NCBI GenBank assembly: GCA_905236195.1
Contig: CAJOOX010000180.1
Coordinates: 1-7,880 of the forward strand
Length of the DNA stretch: 7,880 nt
From: an uncultured Bacteroidales bacterium
GTDB taxonomy: Bacteria; Bacteroidota; Bacteroidia; Bacteroidales; UBA3663
Direction of reading: 5' to 3'
Position numbers and translations under genes: made by a program. This document shows positions 1 through 4,990 of the stretch, piece by piece. The notes under the pieces are model-generated. The model saw nothing but the letters and a program-made list of their open reading frames with translations. It was not told where the DNA came from and searched no databases. The first letter of the stretch is position 1, and every line of letters starts with the position of its first letter.

Positions 1-121
1 CATCACTTATTCACATTCATCCTTTAATTATCATTCATCAATTATTAACCATCTATGATTTACGCTATTAACCATTACGCCTATTCTGGGTCACCTGCTA
101 ACCCACGCAGTTATGCAAGTG
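1..121. other. AT-rich left flank without a gene
   Basis: No open reading frame of convincing length is present on either strand. The minus strand offers only very short frames (for example an ATG near 87 followed by about 14 codons). The sequence is made of degenerate short repeats: tattaaccat occurs at 43-52 and 66-75, and tttacgctat at 59-68 recurs at 177-186 inside the candidate small RNA. This is typical of AT-rich Bacteroidetes spacer. It could be the distal leader of a gene beyond the left edge, but nothing here proves that. Confidence 0.6.
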
Positions 122-139
122 CCCCCCCCCCCAAAAAAA
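122..139. repeat. C11-A7 homopolymer tract
   Basis: Eleven C (122-132) are followed by seven A (133-139). On the minus strand the A run is the U tract of the terminator at 133-163, and the C run becomes G11 just past the expected transcript end. A run this long is prone to slippage and to sequencing error, so its exact length should not be trusted. Confidence 0.9.
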
Positions 140-163
140 TGGCCCCGTCCGAAGACGGAACCA
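133..163 (-). terminator. Intrinsic terminator of the candidate small RNA
   Basis: On the minus strand, a 10-bp stem (163-154 with 149-140, including two G-U pairs) closes a UUCG tetraloop (153-150) and is followed at once by seven U (139-133). This is a canonical Rho-independent terminator, and UUCG is an exceptionally stable loop. The complementary strand lacks a U tract on its 3' side, so the terminator works in the leftward direction only. It would also catch read-through from the transporter operon ending at 352. Confidence 0.88.
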
Positions 164-221
164 CGAGATCTAACACTTTACGCTATAGTGAGTCTCAGTA
201 CTTTGTCTGCTTGATTTGACA
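133..221 (-). ncRNA. Candidate small RNA, family not recognised
   Basis: This is a short transcription unit bounded by a near-consensus promoter (225-256) and an intrinsic terminator (133-163). It predicts an RNA of about 85-90 nt starting near 218-221. Upstream of the terminator a second, weaker hairpin can be drawn: GAGA (196-193) with UCUC (168-165), and CACU (190-187) with AGUG (177-174), around a nine-base loop and across an asymmetric internal loop. There is no ATG. The only frame is a 14-codon GTG frame at 222-178 that would start at the transcription start itself. It is too short for 6S RNA or tmRNA and I cannot match it to a known family. The main alternative is an attenuated leader for a gene to the left. 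The promoter-terminator pairing is directly visible; stand-alone function is inference. Confidence 0.62.
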
Positions 222-224
222 CTG

Positions 225-256
225 CAAAGATAGGAAAGAATTACGGAATGCACAAA
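225..256 (-). promoter_or_regulatory. Bacteroidetes-type promoter firing leftward
   Basis: On the minus strand the -33 element TTTG (256-253) is separated by 20 bases from the -7 element TATCTTTG (232-225), which fits TAnnTTTG exactly. This is the established primary sigma-factor promoter form in Bacteroidetes, with near-ideal spacing. It lies downstream of the transporter stop (352) and cannot serve any gene to its right, so it drives the small RNA and possibly sequence beyond the left edge. Confidence 0.78.
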
Positions 257-351
257 CAATTACGCAGAAAAATTCCAAATTCCTATATTTTTAAGACTCT
301 ATTCGCGATTTTGACATTTGCTGTTTACAAATCCTACACAGTCTAAAGGGC
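257..351. other. Spacer between transporter stop and small-RNA promoter
   Basis: AT-rich with no reading frame. On the minus strand a small hairpin is possible (ATTTG and CAAAT around a seven-base loop, near 331-315), but it lacks a following U run. I see no convincing terminator for the transporter operon here, so that operon may read through to the terminator at 133-163. Confidence 0.5.
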
Positions 352-1368
352 CTACCATTTGAGATAACCGTATTTCTCCTTCCAGTGGAGCTGGACTGCA
401 TTGACAATGTTCTGCCAGATGATGTAGGCACCGGGTGCGATGGCTGCCACCGGATCGAGGAACTGGAGCGTCAGCCAGATGGCCACAGAGGTATTCTTCT
501 GCCCGAGCGCCTGTCCGGCAGTGATGCGGTCGCCATAGAAGCCGCCAACCCCCTTACCGATCGAGAACAGCAGGAGCGTGATCGGCAGCGGGATGAAGAG
601 CAGAGCAACAAGAATGGCGCCATGTACACCGCTGTGGAGAAGATTCTGCCAGGTGACACCCGTGATGATGCTGAGATTGGTGCACCACAGATAGAACGAG
701 AGATTCTTGCGGCGCTGGAACCAGTCGGCCACACGCGGCAGAAAGAGGCGCGTGAGAATGGCCAGCACCAGGGGCAGCAACAGGACCGCCGAAACCTTCT
801 TGAGCACCATCCACGCCGATGCGAGGAACGGCATGTCGGCTCCGGGATTGACCATCGGGAAAAGCAATGGAATGAGAATCGCGGTGACAAGGTTGCCCAA
901 CACAAGGAAAGCCGTAAGCGAAGAGAGATTGCCGCCCAGTTTCTCGGTGATGACGGGAGATGCGGCAGCTGTAGGTGAAACAATGCAGATAAAGATGCCC
1001 ACACCCACTACCTTCCAAGCCGGGTCGCCGATGAGAAAGACTAGACCCACAGCCAGCAGCGAGAGCGTGGTGCGGACTGCCTGAATAACGAAATGCCAGG
1101 TATGGAGACGCAACTCGGGAAGCCGTATCTTACAGAACGACGTGAAGAGCATCGAGAAGATGATATATGGCATCAGTCCCGTGAGGAACGGCCCTACAGT
1201 GTCGCCCACGGGTTCCAGAACGGGCACGTGGGAGAAAAGCAGATAGACTGTCGTGGCGAACAGAATGGTAGCCAGCAGCTGCCACTGACGGATGAGATTG
1301 AGAAGACCCTCTAAATCCCCCTTAAAAGAGGACTTCCGGGACGGCGCTGAACTTCGGTTCATTCGCAT
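352..1368 (-). CDS. Bile acid:sodium symporter-like (BASS/SBF) membrane transporter
   Basis: This 338-residue polytopic inner-membrane protein has about ten hydrophobic segments (roughly 29-47, 56-74, 92-112, 117-133, 148-173, 184-210, 223-243, 248-270, 290-307, 308-327). The layout fits the SBF/BASS fold. A glycine/asparagine-rich stretch (283-296, with Gly285, Gly289, Gln290, Asn292) followed by a Phe-Leu-Asp-Pro segment resembles the second unwound-helix region of BASS proteins, and Ser131-Pro132 through Ser137-Pro138 sits where the first lies. Family members move organic anions with sodium; the substrate here cannot be read from sequence. The start ATG overlaps the stop of the upstream BNR_4 gene as TAATG, indicating translational coupling; a second ATG lies two codons in. 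The basic, Ser-rich N-terminus is probably cytosolic. Family call is fairly sure, substrate unknown. Confidence 0.8.
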   Translation of the reverse strand: MRMNRSSAPSRKSSFKGDLEGLLNLIRQWQLLATILFATTVYLLFSHVPVLEPVGDTVGPFLTGLMPYIIFSMLFTSFCKIRLPELRLHTWHFVIQAVRTTLSLLAVGLVFLIGDPAWKVVGVGIFICIVSPTAAASPVITEKLGGNLSSLTAFLVLGNLVTAILIPLLFPMVNPGADMPFLASAWMVLKKVSAVLLLPLVLAILTRLFLPRVADWFQRRKNLSFYLWCTNLSIITGVTWQNLLHSGVHGAILVALLFIPLPITLLLFSIGKGVGGFYGDRITAGQALGQKNTSVAIWLTLQFLDPVAAIAPGAYIIWQNIVNAVQLHWKEKYGYLKW

Positions 1369-2669
1369 TACAGTCTGACTTCAATAATACGCACAGGTGT
1401 GGGCTCCGTCTCGACGCGCCGTTCTCCGTCGCCCTGATGCTTGTCCTGGACGAAAAGGTGGAGACGACGGTGCCGCTTCCAAAGTTCCATGTCGAGGGAA
1501 GGTTCCCAGGCGTGAACGGAATAATCGGTGAGATCCTTCACCTTCCAGCGTCCGCGGCGCAGATTGCGGGTATAGTACATGGAGACACGCGAACCGCGTT
1601 CTTCATCGCGGAAGACATACCAGGCCCGACGGCCATCGACAACGATACGGGGACGTGCCACGGGTATCATCTTGGTGCCTCCGCCGGCGAGTGAGAAGGG
1701 CGTGGTGCGACTGGAGACCTGCTGCTGATGCCAGGCCTTGCCGTCGTGCCAGACGACGCGATACTGGGGTACCTGCGATGCCGAGTCGCGCCAATAGGTG
1801 GCAATATAGGGATGTCCCCCGGCATCGGTCGACATAGAGGTCTGGTTGATGAGTTCCGAACGCTGCGGGATGCTGAAAGCGACTTCGGCAGTGGAGAGCC
1901 GGATGGGAAGGTCATAGACGGAGCCGTCGGAGCGGGTCCACGTCACACCTCCGTCAGTGGAACGTGCATAGCAGAGGTCATGGTTCGTTTCGACCATCCA
2001 GGTCTCGCGCCACACCCACGACAGATGAATCGTCCCGGCAGCATCCACATAAAGCTGCCAGTAGGCGCTGCGCCGCCCCTCACCGTCGACGAGCACATCC
2101 TGCACACGTATCCAGCGGCGGGAGGCGAGATCCCAGCGGTTGAGAACAAGATTACCACGGCCCGACTTGCCGCTCCGGTAGGCAAAGAGGAGGTCGCCGT
2201 TGGCAAAACGGTAGAACTCGGGATAAGTGACGCGGTCTTCGTCGCGGCCCGTCATGGAAGTGAGGGTGTCGAGTTCAAGCGAATGGGGTGCTTTCGAACG
2301 GCAGTAACGCAAGGGATTATCATGGTGATCGAATGAGACATGAAGGAAACCTCCGCCGTCGATGCCGATGGAGATAACATTGTGGGCATCGGCCGCCTTG
2401 CCCTTATAGGGGGATTTTTTCACTTCCCACCCGCAGGTGTCGGACGACAGCGAACGGCGTGCCAGCGTGACATAGCCGTCGGCATCATAGTAAGCCGCGA
2501 ACTGGAAGTCTCCGTCAGTGACCACCGAACTGCTGCGGAACACTGCCGTATTGACAGAGGTCTGGGCATACCCCAAACCGATCTCACTCTGTGTCTGGGC
2601 GACAAGGGTGAAGAGCGAAAATTGAAGGGCGAAGAATAAAACAATTCTGATATTTGACCAACGGAACAT
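1368..2669 (-). CDS. Secreted BNR_4-type beta-propeller protein, possible polysaccharide lyase
   Basis: This 433-residue protein has a Sec signal peptide (basic start, hydrophobic 8-22, likely cleavage around Ala24-Gln25, no lipobox Cys), so it is periplasmic or exported. Repeated beta-strand blade motifs run through it: an AHN...D..G..HVSFDHH block (95-116), YPEFY...G (149-158), an Asp-box S-T-D-G-G-V-T-W (237-244), and a blade ending in ARPRIVVDG (338-346). This is the pattern of the BNR_4 family, which includes propeller proteins acting on uronic-acid polysaccharides. His96, His116, Tyr149 and Arg165 are spaced like the catalytic residues I recall for PL24/PL25 ulvan lyases. No SusC/SusD, sulfatase or glycosidase is adjacent, so no PUL context supports it. 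Lyase function is a hypothesis; the propeller family call is firm. The gene is coupled to the transporter downstream. Confidence 0.82.
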   Translation of the reverse strand: MFRWSNIRIVLFFALQFSLFTLVAQTQSEIGLGYAQTSVNTAVFRSSSVVTDGDFQFAAYYDADGYVTLARRSLSSDTCGWEVKKSPYKGKAADAHNVISIGIDGGGFLHVSFDHHDNPLRYCRSKAPHSLELDTLTSMTGRDEDRVTYPEFYRFANGDLLFAYRSGKSGRGNLVLNRWDLASRRWIRVQDVLVDGEGRRSAYWQLYVDAAGTIHLSWVWRETWMVETNHDLCYARSTDGGVTWTRSDGSVYDLPIRLSTAEVAFSIPQRSELINQTSMSTDAGGHPYIATYWRDSASQVPQYRVVWHDGKAWHQQQVSSRTTPFSLAGGGTKMIPVARPRIVVDGRRAWYVFRDEERGSRVSMYYTRNLRRGRWKVKDLTDYSVHAWEPSLDMELWKRHRRLHLFVQDKHQGDGERRVETEPTPVRIIEVRL

Positions 2670-2676
2670 TATTCTA

Positions 2677-2710
2677 TTTAATATTATATTAAATTTAATA
2701 TTATATTAAA
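2677..2710. repeat. Two tandem copies of a 17-bp palindromic unit
   Basis: The unit tttaatattatattaaa occurs perfectly at 2677-2693 and 2694-2710. Each unit is an odd palindrome: eight bases, a central t, then the reverse complement. The pair ends eight bases before the BNR_4 start codon, covering its 5' untranslated region or core promoter. Confidence 0.9.
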
Positions 2711-2743
2711 GTTAGATTATCTCGTTATTTTACTATTGGACAA
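2707..2743 (-). promoter_or_regulatory. Weak candidate promoter for the BNR_4 gene
   Basis: On the minus strand TAACTTTA (2714-2707) matches TAnnTTTG except for the last base. A TTG (2743-2741) lies 26 bases upstream, longer than the usual 19-21. Some promoter is expected here because the spacer to yidD is 148 bp and repeat-filled, but this match is marginal. Confidence 0.22.
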
Positions 2744-2749
2744 TTGTCC
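2738..2749. repeat. 12-bp perfect palindrome
   Basis: The sequence ggacaattgtcc is fully self-complementary. Its ttggac/caattg core resembles the repeat units between hemD and rnpA (3425-3540), so it may be a stray member of the same spacer repeat family. It could also be a dimeric regulator site. It lies about 70 bp upstream of the BNR_4 start. Confidence 0.7.
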
Positions 2750-2791
2750 GCACGGCAATACGCTAAACACTAAACTATCAACTGTCTCTAA

Positions 2792-2819
2792 ACTCCAAAC
2801 TCATTACTCCAAACTCATT
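2792..2819. repeat. 14-bp tandem direct repeat at the yidD stop
   Basis: The unit actccaaactcatt is present twice, at 2792-2805 and 2806-2819, and the copy nearest yidD supplies two bases of its stop codon (2818-2820). To the left it degrades into related ctaaact/taaacac words (2764-2791). This is a typical short-period Bacteroidales spacer repeat. Confidence 0.88.
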
Positions 2820-3039
2820 ACGGGACGGGATCATAGCCGGAGCCGCCCCAGGGATGACAGCGGAGGATGCGGCGGAGGGCCAGCCACGAACCGCGGAAGG
2901 GACCGTGCTTTCGGATGGCCTCGATGGCATATTGCGAACACGTGGGGGTATAGCGGCACGTTGGCGGTGTGAAAGGCGAGATATAGGCCCTATAGAAACG
3001 GATAGGTGCAATGAGCAGCCACTCGAACAGATGTCTCAT
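2818..3039 (-). CDS. yidD: Membrane protein insertion efficiency factor YidD
   Basis: This 73-residue protein has the usual YidD length. It shows an amphipathic N-terminal helix (residues 4-18), the Y-x-x-Y-I-S-P segment (16-22), the C-R-Y-T-P-T-C-S-Q-Y-A core (28-38), the A-L-R-R-I-L-R-C-H-P-W-G-G block (54-66), and the terminal G-Y-D-P-V-P (68-73). The conserved cysteines Cys28, Cys34 and Cys61 are all present. YidD is a small membrane-associated protein that assists YidC-dependent insertion of inner-membrane proteins. Its ATG overlaps the rnpA stop by four bases (ATGA), the classic rnpA-yidD coupling. The stop falls inside a 14-bp tandem repeat. The protein appears complete and functional. 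Confidence 0.96.
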   Translation of the reverse strand: MRHLFEWLLIAPIRFYRAYISPFTPPTCRYTPTCSQYAIEAIRKHGPFRGSWLALRRILRCHPWGGSGYDPVP

Positions 3040-3419
3040 AAGGTCATCAGCCGGGCGATGATTTTCTGCATAACACGTTCCACCTCGGCATAGTCATGAT
3101 GTTTCGTATCGACACAAACGAAAGCCACTGCCAGACGTCGCCCGGTAGCCTCGAAGTGCGCTATCAAAGGAAGTTTAGCGCGGCGGTAAGCCTCGCGCAG
3201 ATGCCGTTTTTCAAGATTGCGGTCCACCGCGTGACGGAATTTCTTCTTGGGAGCAACGGTCATGATGCAGACACGGGCCGGCTGGGGCTCGTCGGCGGGC
3301 ACGATGCGCCACACCACTCGATAGGGGAAAGCCATGAAACCCTTCCCCTCGGCAAAGAGCTGGCCGATGGAAGAACGCAGATAGAGGCGTTCGCTTTTGG
3401 GAAGAGTATAAACAGCCAT
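3036..3419 (-). CDS. rnpA: Ribonuclease P protein component
   Basis: This 127-residue protein is the protein subunit of RNase P, which helps the RNA subunit remove 5' leaders from precursor tRNAs. The N-terminal L-P-K-S-E-R-L...LF..G block (6-27) is conserved. The signature RNR segment lies at 62-80 (Arg67-Asn68, Lys71-Arg72, Leu74-Arg75-Glu76-Ala77-Tyr78-Arg79), preceded by the basic Lys58-Lys59-Lys60. One oddity: position 69, normally Arg in R-N-R, is Leu here, read directly from a CTT codon. The start ATG is well placed for a family-length protein. The gene is separated from hemD by 130 bp of tandem repeats, and its stop overlaps yidD. No promoter motif was found just upstream, so it probably depends on transcription from hemD or further up. 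Confidence 0.95.
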   Translation of the reverse strand: MAVYTLPKSERLYLRSSIGQLFAEGKGFMAFPYRVVWRIVPADEPQPARVCIMTVAPKKKFRHAVDRNLEKRHLREAYRRAKLPLIAHFEATGRRLAVAFVCVDTKHHDYAEVERVMQKIIARLMTL

Positions 3420-3424
3420 GTTTA

Positions 3425-3490
3425 TTGGACTATTTTGACTATTTCACAATTGGACTGTTTGACTATTTTACATTTGGACTATTTCACGGT
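3425..3490. repeat. Degenerate ~25-bp tandem repeat, three copies
   Basis: Copies begin with ttggact at 3425, 3450 and 3474 (25, 24 and a partial 17 bases) and share a gactattt(t/c)aca continuation. They occupy the leader immediately upstream of rnpA. Together with the 17-bp repeats at 3507-3540, repeats make up most of this spacer. Confidence 0.8.
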
Positions 3491-3506
3491 TGTCGGTCGC
3501 TGCGGG

Positions 3507-3540
3507 AAAACTGTCCCAATGGTAAAATTGTCCCAATGGT
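3507..3540. repeat. 17-bp tandem repeat, two copies
   Basis: The unit aaaa(c/t)tgtcccaatggt is present at 3507-3523 and 3524-3540 with one mismatch. A partial ccaatg follows up to the hemD end. The unit shares the tgtcc-caat vocabulary of the neighbouring 25-bp array and of the palindrome at 2738-2749. Confidence 0.85.
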
Positions 3541-3549
3541 CCAATGAAT

Positions 3550-4299
3550 CTAGTCCTCCTCGTGTTCGAGGAGATATTTTTGGATAGCCGAAGCCATCGA
3601 AGGTATTTCGGGAGTAGGAGCCGGCACATCGACACGCAGACCTGCTTCCTCGGCACGACGCAACGTGGAGGGACCGAATACGGCAATGGCCTGATCACCC
3701 TGACGATAGTCGGGATCGTTCTCAAAAAGCGACTGGATGCCGGCCGGTGTGAAGAAACAGAGCATATCGTAGGAGGCGATTTCTTCGGGTGGAATCTGCG
3801 ATGAAACCGTGCGGTACATCACAGCGGTGGAGAGCTGCACCTTGGCTTTTGTAAAAATGGAGAGATCTTCCTTGTGAACATCGGCCACAGGCATGAGAAA
3901 ACGCATTTCAGCGCTGTGACGCTTCATGACCAAGGAAAGGTCCTCAAGATTGGCCTCCTTCGAGAAATGGATCTTACGCTTGCGGTAGACGATGAATTTC
4001 TGGAGGTAGTTGGCGATGTGTTCGTTGAGACAGAAATACTGGATGTCCTCCGACAGACGCACCCTCAACTCGCCGGCAAGACTGAAGAAGTGGTCGGCAG
4101 CCGTCTTCGACGTCAGCACAATAGCATTAAAGTTGGATATGGAGATTTTCTGAAGGCGGAACTCCTTGGGAGTGAGATCCACAACCTGGATGAAAGGCTT
4201 GAACGTCATCTCGACGCCAAATCGCCGTTCGATGTCGAAATAGGGCGACTTTTCGGTCAGGGGCCGCGGCTGGGATATTAGGATTTTCTTTATTTCCAT
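3550..4299 (-). CDS. hemD: Uroporphyrinogen-III synthase-like protein
   Basis: This 249-residue protein has the HemD length and two-lobed layout. An N-terminal I-L-I-S-Q-P strand (6-11) leads into the S-N-F-N-A-I-V-L-T-S motif (55-64), typical of the first domain. Y-D-M-L-C-F-F-T-P-A-G-I (178-188), I-A-V-F-G-P-S-T (205-212) and a C-terminal P-T-P-E-I-P-S-M...I segment (229-239) form the return lobe. HemD cyclises hydroxymethylbilane to uroporphyrinogen III. No other heme gene is nearby, and many Bacteroidales are heme auxotrophs that still carry this gene, so the real activity here is uncertain. I start at the ATG at 4299 (Met-Glu-Ile-Lys-Lys), 13 bp after the DUF4271 stop. An upstream in-frame ATG at 4383 would add a basic, non-conserved extension and overlap that gene. 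A candidate promoter lies at 4371-4405. Confidence 0.85.
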   Translation of the reverse strand: MEIKKILISQPRPLTEKSPYFDIERRFGVEMTFKPFIQVVDLTPKEFRLQKISISNFNAIVLTSKTAADHFFSLAGELRVRLSEDIQYFCLNEHIANYLQKFIVYRKRKIHFSKEANLEDLSLVMKRHSAEMRFLMPVADVHKEDLSIFTKAKVQLSTAVMYRTVSSQIPPEEIASYDMLCFFTPAGIQSLFENDPDYRQGDQAIAVFGPSTLRRAEEAGLRVDVPAPTPEIPSMASAIQKYLLEHEED

Positions 4300-4312
4300 C
4301 TGAATCAAAACG

Positions 4313-4978
4313 TTAGGCGACACCCTTGTATTTGGCATATAAATAGACGAGCGGCGCGATTTCGAGCGTGCAAAGATATACAAAAATTACGAAACCCGAT
4401 GCAAAATCGTCCATAAAAATCCTAAAACCGTTGAAAATACAGACAATTTGGGTCAAAATGAAGAGCGCGCTGAGCAAAATCAGGAGGACATGAGAGGATA
4501 CCGGGAACAGAAACAACGCCAGCAAAATCATCAGTGCAAAAGGCATCGAAAGGGCGTAAACCGAAAGATAGACCCGATTGAAAACCGTCACCTTGCCACC
4601 GATGCCAAACAGATAACCCGTCCAGTGGAAACAGAACCAATGGAACAGGAACCAGCCCAGACCGGGAAGCATACACAGGCCCAGCCGAATGAGGGTGTCC
4701 GGCGCAGGACGCGCCAACAGGGCAGGCACATTGTCGCCGGTGGCACAGAAAAGCAGTAAGCCGAACAGGAACATGTAGGCCACCGTGAAGGCAATGACAC
4801 CCCAGACAGTGGCGGACAGACTGTCGTTGAAGGTGCGCTCGTTCTTGACATTGCGGACCCATTCGGCAAGACGGGAGAACAGGCCGCCGTGATGCATCGC
4901 ATATAAGGTGATGTACAGCAGCGAGAAGAACAGGATGACGAGCCACGGAATATCGTTGTATTGCAGCGGGGTAATCAT
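4313..4978 (-). CDS. DUF4271 family integral membrane protein
   Basis: This 221-residue protein has about six hydrophobic segments (roughly 11-28, 57-79, 98-124, 136-159, 162-184, 194-215). The last carries the F-V-I-F-V-Y-L-C-T-L-E-I-A-P-L signature (196-210) that I associate with DUF4271. A basic and polar loop (35-56) separates the first two segments. This Bacteroidetes family has no known function and is very often encoded directly before hemD, as here. The ATG at 4978 follows the previous stop by 12 bp and there is no better upstream start. Its 3' end contains a promoter-like motif for hemD. Confidence 0.85.
   Translation of the reverse strand: MITPLQYNDIPWLVILFFSLLYITLYAMHHGGLFSRLAEWVRNVKNERTFNDSLSATVWGVIAFTVAYMFLFGLLLFCATGDNVPALLARPAPDTLIRLGLCMLPGLGWFLFHWFCFHWTGYLFGIGGKVTVFNRVYLSVYALSMPFALMILLALFLFPVSSHVLLILLSALFILTQIVCIFNGFRIFMDDFASGFVIFVYLCTLEIAPLVYLYAKYKGVA
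4371..4405 (-). promoter_or_regulatory. Candidate internal promoter for hemD
   Basis: On the minus strand TATCTTTG (4378-4371) matches TAnnTTTG exactly, with a TTTG (4405-4402) 23 bases upstream, slightly longer than usual. It lies in the last codons of the DUF4271 gene, about 70 bp before the hemD ATG, and has the same -7 octamer as the small-RNA promoter at 225-232. It would let hemD-rnpA-yidD be expressed apart from the upstream genes. Confidence 0.42.
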
Positions 4979-4990
4979 ATTGTAACGGGT

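Noticed and set aside
183..194. Twelve bases identical to the T7 RNA polymerase promoter core (minus strand GACTCACTATAG)
   Set aside because: The upstream recognition half (TAATAC) is only partly matched, no phage gene is present, and the bases form part of the small-RNA hairpin; treated as coincidence. Vector contamination is unlikely because the flanks do not match.
3469..3476. Plus-strand TACATTTG, a match to TAnnTTTG pointing into hemD antisense
   Set aside because: Lies inside the tandem repeats and the nearest upstream TTG is about 16 bases away; likely a by-product of the repeat.
3425..3540. Tandem repeats considered as a CRISPR array
   Set aside because: Units are contiguous and degenerate without unique spacers, and no cas genes are present.
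4300..4383. N-terminal extension of HemD to an ATG at 4383
   Set aside because: Adds 28 basic residues before the conserved first strand and overlaps the DUF4271 gene; the ATG at 4299 is better.
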